Shown here piece by piece: positions 1 to 5,101 of a stretch of DNA of 5,101 nt (its first letter is position 1; every line of letters begins with the position of its first letter). The DNA comes from Ferruginibacter sp. (lineage in GTDB: Bacteria; Bacteroidota; Bacteroidia; Chitinophagales; Chitinophagaceae). The DNA lies in contig JAGPDJ010000209.1 in the NCBI GenBank assembly GCA_018057635.1, forward strand, positions 1-5,101. The letters run 5' to 3'. The notes below the pieces were generated by a model, which was given only the letters and a program-made list of their open reading frames with translations, had not been told where the DNA came from and ran no database searches. Position numbers and translations under genes: made by a program.

Positions 1-162
1 CGTGATATCAGGGCTATAGAGAATAATAAGGAAGCTTCTGATAAACTTCCCCTGGTAGCGGCTATGATTGATAAACTGGCAAAACGTGGCACTATCCATA
101 AAAACAAAGCTGCTAATTTAAAAAGCAAGCTGGCCAGGAAAGTAAATGCTTTGGCTAAATAA
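1..162 (+). CDS. rpsT: 30S ribosomal protein bS20, C-terminal part (partial at window edge)
   Basis: bS20 is a small helical protein that binds 16S rRNA early in 30S assembly. Frame 1 is open from the first base to a TAA at 160-162 and gives 53 residues. These are lysine- and alanine-rich and end in a run typical of the family: a hydrophobic helix (LPLVAAMIDKLAKRG), then the conserved pattern TIHKNKAANLKSKL, then ARKVNALAK at the C-terminus. In bS20 the G-x-IHKNxAA-x-xKS-x-L stretch is the hallmark of the last helix. Family members are usually about 85-90 residues, so roughly 35 N-terminal residues and the start codon lie upstream of the window. A hairpin terminator follows about 35 nt after the stop, so the gene is probably the end of its own transcript. 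The identification is secure despite truncation. Confidence 0.93.
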   Translation, partial: RDIRAIENNKEASDKLPLVAAMIDKLAKRGTIHKNKAANLKSKLARKVNALAK

Positions 163-197
163 AGCAGGTTAATACTTAAAGGCAATATAATTTTTCA

Positions 198-231
198 AAG
201 GCCCGTCATATTTAATTTGATGGGCTTTGTT
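198..231 (+). terminator. Probable intrinsic terminator after rpsT
   Basis: The stem GCCCGTCA (201-208) pairs with TGATGGGC (218-225) with one G·T wobble. It is extended outward by G200·T226, A199-T227 and A198-T228 around a 9-nt AT-rich loop. The 3' side runs into TTTGTTGTT, an imperfect T-rich tail. A run of T lies on the other side at 191-195. The position, 35 nt after the rpsT stop, suits a terminator. The weak T tract keeps confidence moderate. Confidence 0.65.
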
Positions 232-305
232 GTTGAAGAAAGCGATGTTGCCTGAAGCAACAAAATTTGGTTTTTAAGGTCTCAGGAAGATAAATCAATA
301 ATACA

Positions 306-1778
306 GTGATTAAAAAAAGCTATATAATACTATGCTGTTTCATGTATGGGTTTTCCGTTACAGCGCAGAATATACCACCCGGATATTACAATGCTGCAAC
401 CGGATTAAACTGCCAGAACTTAAAAACTGCATTAAATAACATTATAACTGCCGGACATGTATCGTTATCGTATGGCCAACTGGATAATAATCAAATTCCT
501 GTTGTTGATACGATCAGGACAGATGACGGTTCTGGTTCAATAATCTGGGATATATATTCAAACAACAATTCTGGTCCCGAACCTTTTTCTTTTAACAGCA
601 GCCAGGTTACGCCTGGTGGATTTTGTGGTGGAACTACACCCACAGTTGATGGAACGTGCTGGAATAAAGAACATACTTTTCCGAGGAGCTGGTTTGCGAA
701 CGGCGGAACATACCCATCGCCCACTTATGCAGATCTTTTTATTGTAAGGCCCACAGACTACAGGTTGAATGCAAAACGAGCGAGCTATCCTTATGCAACA
801 GTTACCTCACCAACATACCAGTTCCCGGTTGCAGGAACCTATCCTGGATATCCGATGCCGGCAAATCCCGTTCTTGACAAATTAGGACCTTCAAGTGCAA
901 CCGGTGTAAGCATTCCAATTGCCTGGGAACCAGCTGATGCCGTAAAAGGTGATCTTGCACGTTCCTATTTTTATATACTTACCCGTTATGAAAATGAACT
1001 AAGTGGATGGCTTGGACTGAATACAGGATCCGGTATTGAAAAAGTGGTAGATGTGTTAAACACTGTATACCCTTCTTTTAACCTTCCTTATCTAACGATG
1101 ATGTTCAACTGGCATTTAGCAGATCCAACAGATGCCAAAGAAATAAAAAGAAACGATTTAATTTACACGCAACAAGGTAACCGCAATCCATATATCGATC
1201 ATCCGGAATATGCTGCCCAGGTTTGGCAATGTACTGGTGTTATACCTGTAACAATAACTGATTTTGCTGCTCAAAGAATTGATGAATCGGTATTTTTAAA
1301 ATGGAATGCAACATACGAAACCAGTTTCAGGCAATTTGAAATTGAAAGGAGTACCGACGGCCTGAATTTTAATAAAATAGGGAACGTAGAGGGAAGAAAC
1401 TTATCCAGTTATTCTTTTACAGATCCATTAATTTCCAACAGGCCTGTATTGTACTACCGGCTAAAAATGTTAGACATTGATGGAAAATTCACATACAGCA
1501 AAACAGTTGCTATAAAAGTAAACAACTATTTCTCCAATGCATTGGTATACCCCAATCCAACTTCGGGTACCCTTACCATTAAGTTGCTGGAGCAGCTCAA
1601 GGAGTTCAGCCTGTTACAGGTGTTGGATATTACGGGAAGAGATGTAAAACATGAAATGATCAGGAATGGTTCCTTAAACATCAGCCTCAATGTAACTTCA
1701 TTACCCGAAGGCAGGTATTTTATCAGGATAGCAAATAGCCAGCAATTGATCAATGAATCATTTATTATTATCAAATAA
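306..1778 (+). CDS. Secreted endonuclease I-family (EndA/NucM-like) nuclease with T9SS sorting domain
   Basis: This is a predicted extracellular nonspecific nuclease of the endonuclease I (His-Me finger, Vvn/EndA/NucM) family, 490 aa. Residues 1-20 form a signal peptide: basic KK at 3-4, a hydrophobic core, and likely cleavage at VTA20-Q21. The catalytic core contains WNKEH (119-123) followed by FPRSW. E122 and H123 match the metal-ligand and general-base pair of the family. ADLFIVRPTD (142-151) is followed by N155, the expected second metal ligand, and R158. WEPADAVKGDLAR (207-219) and GNRNPYIDHPE (291-301) are further family blocks. Residues about 313-405 resemble the beta-sandwich linkers common in T9SS cargo. 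YPNPTSG (415-421) to the C-terminus is a type A sorting domain, predicting outer-membrane export and surface attachment or release. The start is GTG: the next in-frame ATG (codon 13) would cut the signal peptide. The gene is flanked by terminators, so it is probably monocistronic. Substrate preference cannot be read from the sequence. Confidence 0.9.
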   Translation: MIKKSYIILCCFMYGFSVTAQNIPPGYYNAATGLNCQNLKTALNNIITAGHVSLSYGQLDNNQIPVVDTIRTDDGSGSIIWDIYSNNNSGPEPFSFNSSQVTPGGFCGGTTPTVDGTCWNKEHTFPRSWFANGGTYPSPTYADLFIVRPTDYRLNAKRASYPYATVTSPTYQFPVAGTYPGYPMPANPVLDKLGPSSATGVSIPIAWEPADAVKGDLARSYFYILTRYENELSGWLGLNTGSGIEKVVDVLNTVYPSFNLPYLTMMFNWHLADPTDAKEIKRNDLIYTQQGNRNPYIDHPEYAAQVWQCTGVIPVTITDFAAQRIDESVFLKWNATYETSFRQFEIERSTDGLNFNKIGNVEGRNLSSYSFTDPLISNRPVLYYRLKMLDIDGKFTYSKTVAIKVNNYFSNALVYPNPTSGTLTIKLLEQLKEFSLLQVLDITGRDVKHEMIRNGSLNISLNVTSLPEGRYFIRIANSQQLINESFIIIK

Positions 1779-1792
1779 GAAACTAAATACAT

Positions 1793-1828
1793 AAAAAAAG
1801 CTCCGGAAAAAATCCGGAGCTTTTTTTT
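1793..1828 (+). terminator. Strong intrinsic terminator, potentially bidirectional
   Basis: AGCTCCGGA (1799-1807) pairs perfectly with TCCGGAGCT (1813-1821) around an AAAAA loop. The stem is flanked by seven A on the left (1793-1799) and eight T on the right (1821-1828). The T tract makes it a textbook terminator for the nuclease gene ending at 1778. The A tract would give the same structure on the opposite strand, but no minus-strand gene needs it here. Confidence 0.93.
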
Positions 1829-1879
1829 CTGAACACAAATACATATAAAATTTTATCAATGTATCAATTTGAATATTAT

Positions 1880-1954
1880 CGTCATTGCGAGGAACGAAGC
1901 AATCTATGCAGTATAGTATTTAAATTCAAGATTGTTTCGTTCCTCGCAATGACG
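1880..1954. repeat. 75-bp dispersed inverted repeat with 26-bp arms
   Basis: The left arm (1880-1905) and right arm (1929-1954) are reverse complements with a single difference, G1899 against T1936, which would still pair as a wobble in RNA. They enclose a 23-nt AT-rich spacer (1906-1928). The arm core CGTCATTGCGAGGAACGAAG is, from general knowledge, a sequence found dispersed in many unrelated bacterial genomes, where its translation appears as HCEERSN in spurious hypothetical proteins. The same peptide appears here in the frame open from 1859. It is best described as a REP- or MITE-like palindromic repeat. No transposase and no clear target-site duplication are seen. It lies between the nuclease terminator and the M14 peptidase gene, 54 nt before the latter's start. 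Whether it affects transcription is unknown. Confidence 0.85.
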
Positions 1955-2008
1955 GATTCATTTTATATTCACAGTAATACACTATCAAAATTTTGTAGCT
2001 TTAAACCT

Positions 2009-3733
2009 ATGAAGATCATTATTTACTTTTCTGTTTTCATTCACCTGTGCTTATTTGCAAATGCACAACTGACTAGTTTTGAAAAAAGCAACGGTAAAAA
2101 AACAGCCACTTATTTTGAAATAGTTGACTGGTATAAAAACCTTGCAGAAACATCTTCAAAAATAAATATCATGGAAATGGGGCCTACCGATGCAGGTTAT
2201 CCGCTACAACTTGTACTGGTAAGTGCAGATGGCCGGTTTGATACTGCCGGATGGCGAAAAAAGGGCAAAATAATCATCCTAATTAACAATGGTATTCACC
2301 CCGGCGAACCTGATGGTATTGATGCCAGCATGATGGTTGTCAGGGATATCATTAAGAACAAAATTAAGCTTCCGCTAAATGTAGTACTGGCAGTGATACC
2401 TGTTTATAATATTGGTGGCTGCCTTAACAGAAATTCATATACCCGTGCCAACCAGAACGGGCCCGAAGAATATGGTTTCCGTGGTAATTCTCAAAACCTC
2501 GACCTGAACAGGGATTTTACCAAATGCGACAGTAAAGAAGCAAAAACATTTACAAAATTATTTCATTTTTTAAGCCCGGATATATTTATTGATAACCACG
2601 TTAGTGATGGTGCAGATTTCCAGCATACCATGACGCTGATCAGTACGCAGTATGATAAATTGGGCCCTGTGTTGGGTAACTGGTTAAAAAATGATTTTGA
2701 ACCTTCCATTTATACAGGCATGAAATTAAAAGGATGGGACCTGATCCCATATGTTGATTTTGAAAACAATGATCTTGAAAAAGGAATAAATATGTTCTTT
2801 GATCCTCCAAGATATTCATCCGGATATGCGGCATTATTCAATACCCTTTCATTTATACCGGAAACGCATATGCTAAAACCCTATGAGCAAAGGGTAAGAT
2901 CAACCTACGACCTGATGGTAACTTTCATTGAAACAGGCAGCAGATCAGCATCCGACATTATTGCAAAAAGAAAATATGCCAAAGATGAATTACTAAAACA
3001 GGAAAAATTTCCACTGTCATGGAAAATGGACAGCAGCAGGTTAACAACTATTCAGTTTAAAGGGTATGAAAAAGACCAGGCTCCAAGTGATGCAACAGGG
3101 TTAAATAAGATGATCTTTAATCATGATAAGCCATTTACAAAAGAGGTTAAATTCATGAATGCCTTTAAACCACAAAAAACAGTTGCGGCTCCACGAGCGT
3201 ATATCATACCACAGGGCTGGCATTCTGTAATTGACCTGCTTAAATTAAACCAGGTAATAGTTAACAAAGTTCAAAGAGACACTTTGTACAACCTTACAAC
3301 TTATCATATTGATGAATATAAAAGTTTCCCTAAACCATATGAAAAACACCATAAAAATTATGCTGTTTCCGTTTCTGCCTCCGTGCAACCCACCCGGGTT
3401 TTAAAAGGAGATCATATAATTTACCTAAACCAACCCGGTAAAAGGTATATAATAGAGATGCTGGAGCCTACAGGTGATGACAGTTTTTTTGCATGGAATT
3501 TCTTTGATGCCATTTTACAGCAAAAAGAAGGGTATAGTGATTATCGATGGGAAGATATAGCAGCAACTGAACTTAAAAATGACCCCATTCTTAGGGAAAA
3601 ACTGGATGCTAAAAAAGCAGCAGATCCAAAATTTGCCTCAAATTCGGCGGAAATTCTGAATTTCATATATAGAAACTCCAGGTTTTACGAAAAAGCACAT
3701 TTAAGATATCCAGTGTACAGGCTTGATAATTAA
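2009..3733 (+). CDS. Exported M14-family zinc carboxypeptidase-like protein
   Basis: This is a predicted metallopeptidase of the M14 (carboxypeptidase A/E) family, 574 aa from the chosen start, likely periplasmic or at the outer membrane. Residues 1-19 are a signal peptide with probable cleavage at ANA19-Q20. All expected active-site elements are visible. The zinc ligands H97 and E100 lie in HPGEPDG, and H197 in DNHVSDG. N167-R168 in LDLNRDF matches the Asn-Arg pair that binds the substrate carboxylate. E285 in IPETHM is in the place of the catalytic glutamate. From about residue 320 to the end is a long C-terminal region with a recognisable block (LEPTGDDSFFAWNFFDA) and the ending YPVYRL. 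I recall it from other long M14 proteins but cannot assign it a role. There is no T9SS sorting domain. The frame is open back to an ATG at 1859, but those 50 codons translate the inverted repeat, whereas ATG 2009 starts directly at the signal peptide. The peptide or cell-wall substrate is unknown. Confidence 0.88.
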   Translation: MKIIIYFSVFIHLCLFANAQLTSFEKSNGKKTATYFEIVDWYKNLAETSSKINIMEMGPTDAGYPLQLVLVSADGRFDTAGWRKKGKIIILINNGIHPGEPDGIDASMMVVRDIIKNKIKLPLNVVLAVIPVYNIGGCLNRNSYTRANQNGPEEYGFRGNSQNLDLNRDFTKCDSKEAKTFTKLFHFLSPDIFIDNHVSDGADFQHTMTLISTQYDKLGPVLGNWLKNDFEPSIYTGMKLKGWDLIPYVDFENNDLEKGINMFFDPPRYSSGYAALFNTLSFIPETHMLKPYEQRVRSTYDLMVTFIETGSRSASDIIAKRKYAKDELLKQEKFPLSWKMDSSRLTTIQFKGYEKDQAPSDATGLNKMIFNHDKPFTKEVKFMNAFKPQKTVAAPRAYIIPQGWHSVIDLLKLNQVIVNKVQRDTLYNLTTYHIDEYKSFPKPYEKHHKNYAVSVSASVQPTRVLKGDHIIYLNQPGKRYIIEMLEPTGDDSFFAWNFFDAILQQKEGYSDYRWEDIAATELKNDPILREKLDAKKAADPKFASNSAEILNFIYRNSRFYEKAHLRYPVYRLDN

Positions 3734-3813
3734 GATATTATACAGATACGGTTTGCGTTAAAAATAGTTACAGTTTATACATTTCTCAGTATAGAATTAT
3801 CCATTATTTTCCC

Positions 3814-3821
3814 TACCTTTG
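3814..3821 (+). promoter_or_regulatory. Bacteroidota-type -7 promoter element for rpsF operon
   Basis: TACCTTTG is an exact match to the Bacteroidota -7 consensus TAnnTTTG. It lies 55 nt before the rpsF start codon in the 143-nt gap after the M14 gene. No clear TTG -33 element is seen at the usual distance (about 3790-3796 is AT-rich without TTG). If used, transcription would start around 3826-3830, giving a leader of roughly 50 nt. No convincing terminator separates the M14 gene from this site, so some read-through is possible. Confidence 0.65.
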
Positions 3822-3824
3822 CTG

Positions 3825-3842
3825 CCCGTTTAAAAAAGCGGG
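3825..3842 (+). promoter_or_regulatory. Hairpin at the predicted 5' end of the rpsF leader
   Basis: CCCGTTT (3825-3831) pairs with AAGCGGG (3836-3842) through seven pairs, one of them a T·G wobble, closing an AAAA loop. It lies just downstream of the -7 element and so would be at or very near the mRNA 5' end. About 34 nt of AT-rich, probably unstructured sequence then leads to the rpsF ATG. It lacks a downstream T tract suited to termination. It could stabilise the mRNA or be regulatory. Its CCG is inside the stem, so it does not fit the S6:S18-binding motif well. Confidence 0.4.
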
Positions 3843-3876
3843 ATGAAACATATTTTTAATTTAAAAAAACAGGGAA

Positions 3877-4233
3877 ATGAGCAACTACGAATTGATGGTG
3901 ATTTTTACCCCTGTGCTTTCTGAAGAGGAATACAAAGCCGCTCAGAAAAAATACGAAACCCTCGTTAAAGATAACGGCGGTGAAGTAGCGCACACAAAAC
4001 CATGGGGACTGAAATCACTGGCGTATCCGGTAGCCAAAAAGACAACTGGTCTTTATTGGGTAATGGAATATTCAGCGCCAACCAGCTTCAATGAAAAGTT
4101 GAAAATTCAACTTTTGCGTGACGAATCAGCAATGCGTCACATGTTCACTGTACTCGATAAATACGCCGTTGAGTACAATGTTAAAAAGAGAAGTGGTGTA
4201 CAACATTCATCAACAGAAAAAGCGGAGGCATAA
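3877..4233 (+). CDS. rpsF: 30S ribosomal protein bS6
   Basis: bS6 binds the central domain of 16S rRNA as a heterodimer with bS18 during 30S platform assembly. The 118-residue product begins with [12 protein letters not shown], the usual first beta strand of the ferredoxin-like fold. It contains the family block [18 protein letters not shown] (41-58) and then [17 protein letters not shown] (81-90) precedes the last strand. The C-terminal tail (about 102-118) is charged and looks disordered, as often in bS6. ATG 3877 gives the standard N-terminus, and an in-frame upstream start is not needed. A -7 promoter element and a hairpin lie upstream. The gene is first in an rpsF-rpsR-rplI operon and ends 2 nt before rpsR, with no room for the ssb or priB genes found between them in Firmicutes or enterobacteria. 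Confidence 0.97.
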   Translation: MSNYELMVIFTPVLSEEEYKAAQKKYETLVKDNGGEVAHTKPWGLKSLAYPVAKKTTGLYWVMEYSAPTSFNEKLKIQLLRDESAMRHMFTVLDKYAVEYNVKKRSGVQHSSTEKAEA

Positions 4234-4235
4234 TC

Positions 4236-4502
4236 ATGGCAAAAGCAAATGAAATTAAGTACTTAACAGCCATCAAGGCTGAGAAGCGTCCGAAGAAATA
4301 CTGCCGCTTTAAGAAAATGGGTATCCATTATATTGATTATAAGGATGGCGATTTTTTGAAGAAATTTCTGAATGAGCAAGGAAAATTATTGCCGCGCCGC
4401 ATTACCGGAAACTCATTGAAGTTTCAGCGTAAAGTAAGTGAAGCAGTAAAGAAAGCCCGTCAAATGGCTATTCTTCCTTATGTAACAGATCTTTTGAAAT
4501 AG
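4236..4502 (+). CDS. rpsR: 30S ribosomal protein bS18
   Basis: bS18 is the partner of bS6 on the 30S platform. The 88-residue protein has a basic N-terminal stretch with [11 protein letters not shown] (17-27), including one cysteine (C23). It then carries the diagnostic C-terminal block [18 protein letters not shown] (49-66) and ends with [15 protein letters not shown]. The length is normal for Bacteroidota members. The gene starts 2 nt after the rpsF stop. GGAGG at 4224-4228, inside the last rpsF codons, is 7 nt before the ATG and resembles a real Shine-Dalgarno sequence, which is uncommon in this phylum. Close coupling would keep bS6 and bS18 in equal amounts. A structured 140-nt gap follows before rplI. 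Confidence 0.97.
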   Translation: MAKANEIKYLTAIKAEKRPKKYCRFKKMGIHYIDYKDGDFLKKFLNEQGKLLPRRITGNSLKFQRKVSEAVKKARQMAILPYVTDLLK

Positions 4503-4516
4503 AATTGAATTAATAT

Positions 4517-4552
4517 TTTTTCACCACCCTAACTTGGTGGCTGCCGGAAAAA
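4517..4552 (+). promoter_or_regulatory. Candidate S6:S18-complex-binding RNA motif in the rpsR-rplI gap
   Basis: An outer stem TTTTTC (4517-4522) / GAAAAA (4547-4552) encloses a hairpin with stem CCACC (4524-4528) / GGTGG (4536-4540) and a 7-nt loop. On the 3' side, between the two helices, is an unpaired CTGCCG (4541-4546), placing CCG (4544-4546) in a bulge next to the outer stem. Only A4523 is unpaired on the 5' side. Known biology: the S6:S18 complex binds an autoregulatory mRNA motif described as a CCG in a bulge flanked by a stem and a hairpin, mimicking its 16S rRNA site. That motif is typically in the 5' leader of rpsF operons, so placement here is unusual. There is no T tract directly after the structure, so it is not a terminator. 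The assignment is inference from hand folding and neighbour identity. Confidence 0.5.
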
Positions 4553-4642
4553 CGATCAGAAGATGAATAATTTTCTTTGAATTTAACGGACCATCTAAAG
4601 AAAGTGAAGCCTTAGGCAACATTGGGTAAAAATGCAAACAAA

Positions 4643-5089
4643 ATGCAGGTAATACTTATACAGGATGTAAACAACCTGGGAGGTGCCAACGAACTGGTAA
4701 CTGTTAAGAACGGTTATGGCCGCAATTATCTTATCCCCAAAAAATTTGCTGTTGAAGCTAGTCCAAGCAACATGAAGCAAATGGAGGAAAAACTAAAACA
4801 ACAGGCAAAGAAAGAAGCCAAATTACTGGCGGAAGTAAACAATGTTATTGCTGTTTTAAATGATGGCGCTTTAAAAATCGGAGCTAAAACCGGTACAAGT
4901 GGCAAGATTTTCGGTAGTGTAACTTCAGTTCAGATAGCACGCGCTATTAAAGAACAAAAAGGCTATGAAATCGACCGCCGCAGGATTCACATCATTGATG
5001 AAGTAAAAGAGCTGGGTACATTCAAAGCAAAAGTAGATTTTGGTAACGGAAACGAAACCGAAGTTGAATTTGAAGTTGTAGCTGAATAA
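4643..5089 (+). CDS. rplI: 50S ribosomal protein bL9
   Basis: bL9 binds 23S rRNA near the L1 stalk base and projects an elongated helix from the 50S subunit, helping maintain translational fidelity. From ATG 4643 the product is 148 residues, the normal family length. The N-terminal domain opens with MQVILIQDVNNLGG and has the signature VKNGYGRNYLIPKKFA (21-36). A charged lysine- and glutamate-rich connecting helix covers about 41-74. The C-terminal domain carries GKIFGSVTS (87-95) and EIDRRRI (109-115). The frame is open upstream to a TTG at 4622, which would add seven residues, but bL9 proteins characteristically begin at MQVIL, so the ATG is chosen. The gene is third in the ribosomal operon, 140 nt after rpsR, and may be influenced by the structured element in that gap. 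Only 12 nt follow the stop, so its terminator is outside the window. Confidence 0.96.
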   Translation: MQVILIQDVNNLGGANELVTVKNGYGRNYLIPKKFAVEASPSNMKQMEEKLKQQAKKEAKLLAEVNNVIAVLNDGALKIGAKTGTSGKIFGSVTSVQIARAIKEQKGYEIDRRRIHIIDEVKELGTFKAKVDFGNGNETEVEFEVVAE

Positions 5090-5101
5090 TATTTCACAAC
5101 A

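Noticed and set aside
262..269. AAAATTTG as a -7 promoter element for the nuclease gene
   Set aside because: It misses the first T of TAnnTTTG and has no TTG at the proper upstream distance (TTGs at 248 and 233 are too close or too far). It is plausible by position only.
491..724. Minus-strand open frame inside the nuclease gene (and similar ones at 1526-1792, 2640-2834 and 4595-4780)
   Set aside because: They overlap well-supported plus-strand genes or the structured gap, show no recognisable family motifs, and look like antisense shadows.
1988..1995. AAATTTTG as a -7 promoter element for the M14 peptidase gene
   Set aside because: It lacks the first T of the consensus and no -33 TTG is seen. 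It would fit the start at 2009 with a leader of only about 10 nt, but the match is too weak in AT-rich DNA to list as a feature.
3825..3842. rpsF leader hairpin as the S6:S18-binding motif
   Set aside because: The CCG here is base-paired inside a simple hairpin, with no outer stem or bulge. The structure at 4517-4552 fits the description much better.
4517..4552. Transcription terminator between rpsR and rplI
   Set aside because: The hairpin is followed by A-rich sequence and ACGATCAG rather than a T tract, so intrinsic termination is unlikely.
4572..4579. TTTCTTTG as an internal promoter for rplI
   Set aside because: It lacks the A of TAnnTTTG and has no supporting -33 element; rplI is more simply read as part of the rpsF operon.
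4609..4617. GCC-TTA-GGC mini-palindrome upstream of rplI
   Set aside because: Only three pairs around a 3-nt loop, which is expected by chance.

Overview
The window looks like chromosomal DNA from a Bacteroidota bacterium, most likely of the Chitinophagaceae/Sphingobacteriia type. This rests on four things. One exported enzyme carries a type IX secretion (T9SS) C-terminal sorting domain. A TAnnTTTG-type -7 promoter element lies before rpsF. The genes are AT-rich and mostly lack strong Shine-Dalgarno sequences. The order rpsF-rpsR-rplI has no ssb or priB between rpsF and rpsR. All genes are on the + strand. The assignment below phylum is inference from general resemblance.

Layout: 1-162 is the 3' end of rpsT (ribosomal protein bS20), followed by a hairpin terminator. 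306-1778 encodes a secreted endonuclease I-family nuclease: signal peptide, His-Me-finger nuclease domain, beta-sandwich linker and T9SS sorting domain. A near-perfect intrinsic terminator (1793-1828) follows. 1880-1954 is a 75-bp inverted repeat with 26-bp arms, of a family whose core is dispersed in many bacterial genomes. 2009-3733 encodes an exported M14 zinc carboxypeptidase-like protein. An open frame runs upstream from it to 1859, but that extension only translates the repeat and is not believed. 3734-3876 holds a promoter and a short leader hairpin. Then comes the rpsF-rpsR-rplI operon (bS6, bS18, bL9), whose last gene is complete at 5089.

The two exported hydrolases are probably independent single-gene units involved in scavenging extracellular nucleic acid and peptides. 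The ribosomal genes form one transcription unit. The most interesting non-coding signal is in the 140-nt gap between rpsR and rplI. There a stem, a hairpin and a 3'-side bulge containing CCG (4517-4552) match the verbal description of the S6:S18-complex-binding mRNA motif, but the element lies inside the operon rather than in the leader of rpsF. No CRISPR array, tRNA, rRNA, insertion sequence or novel multi-gene system was seen.
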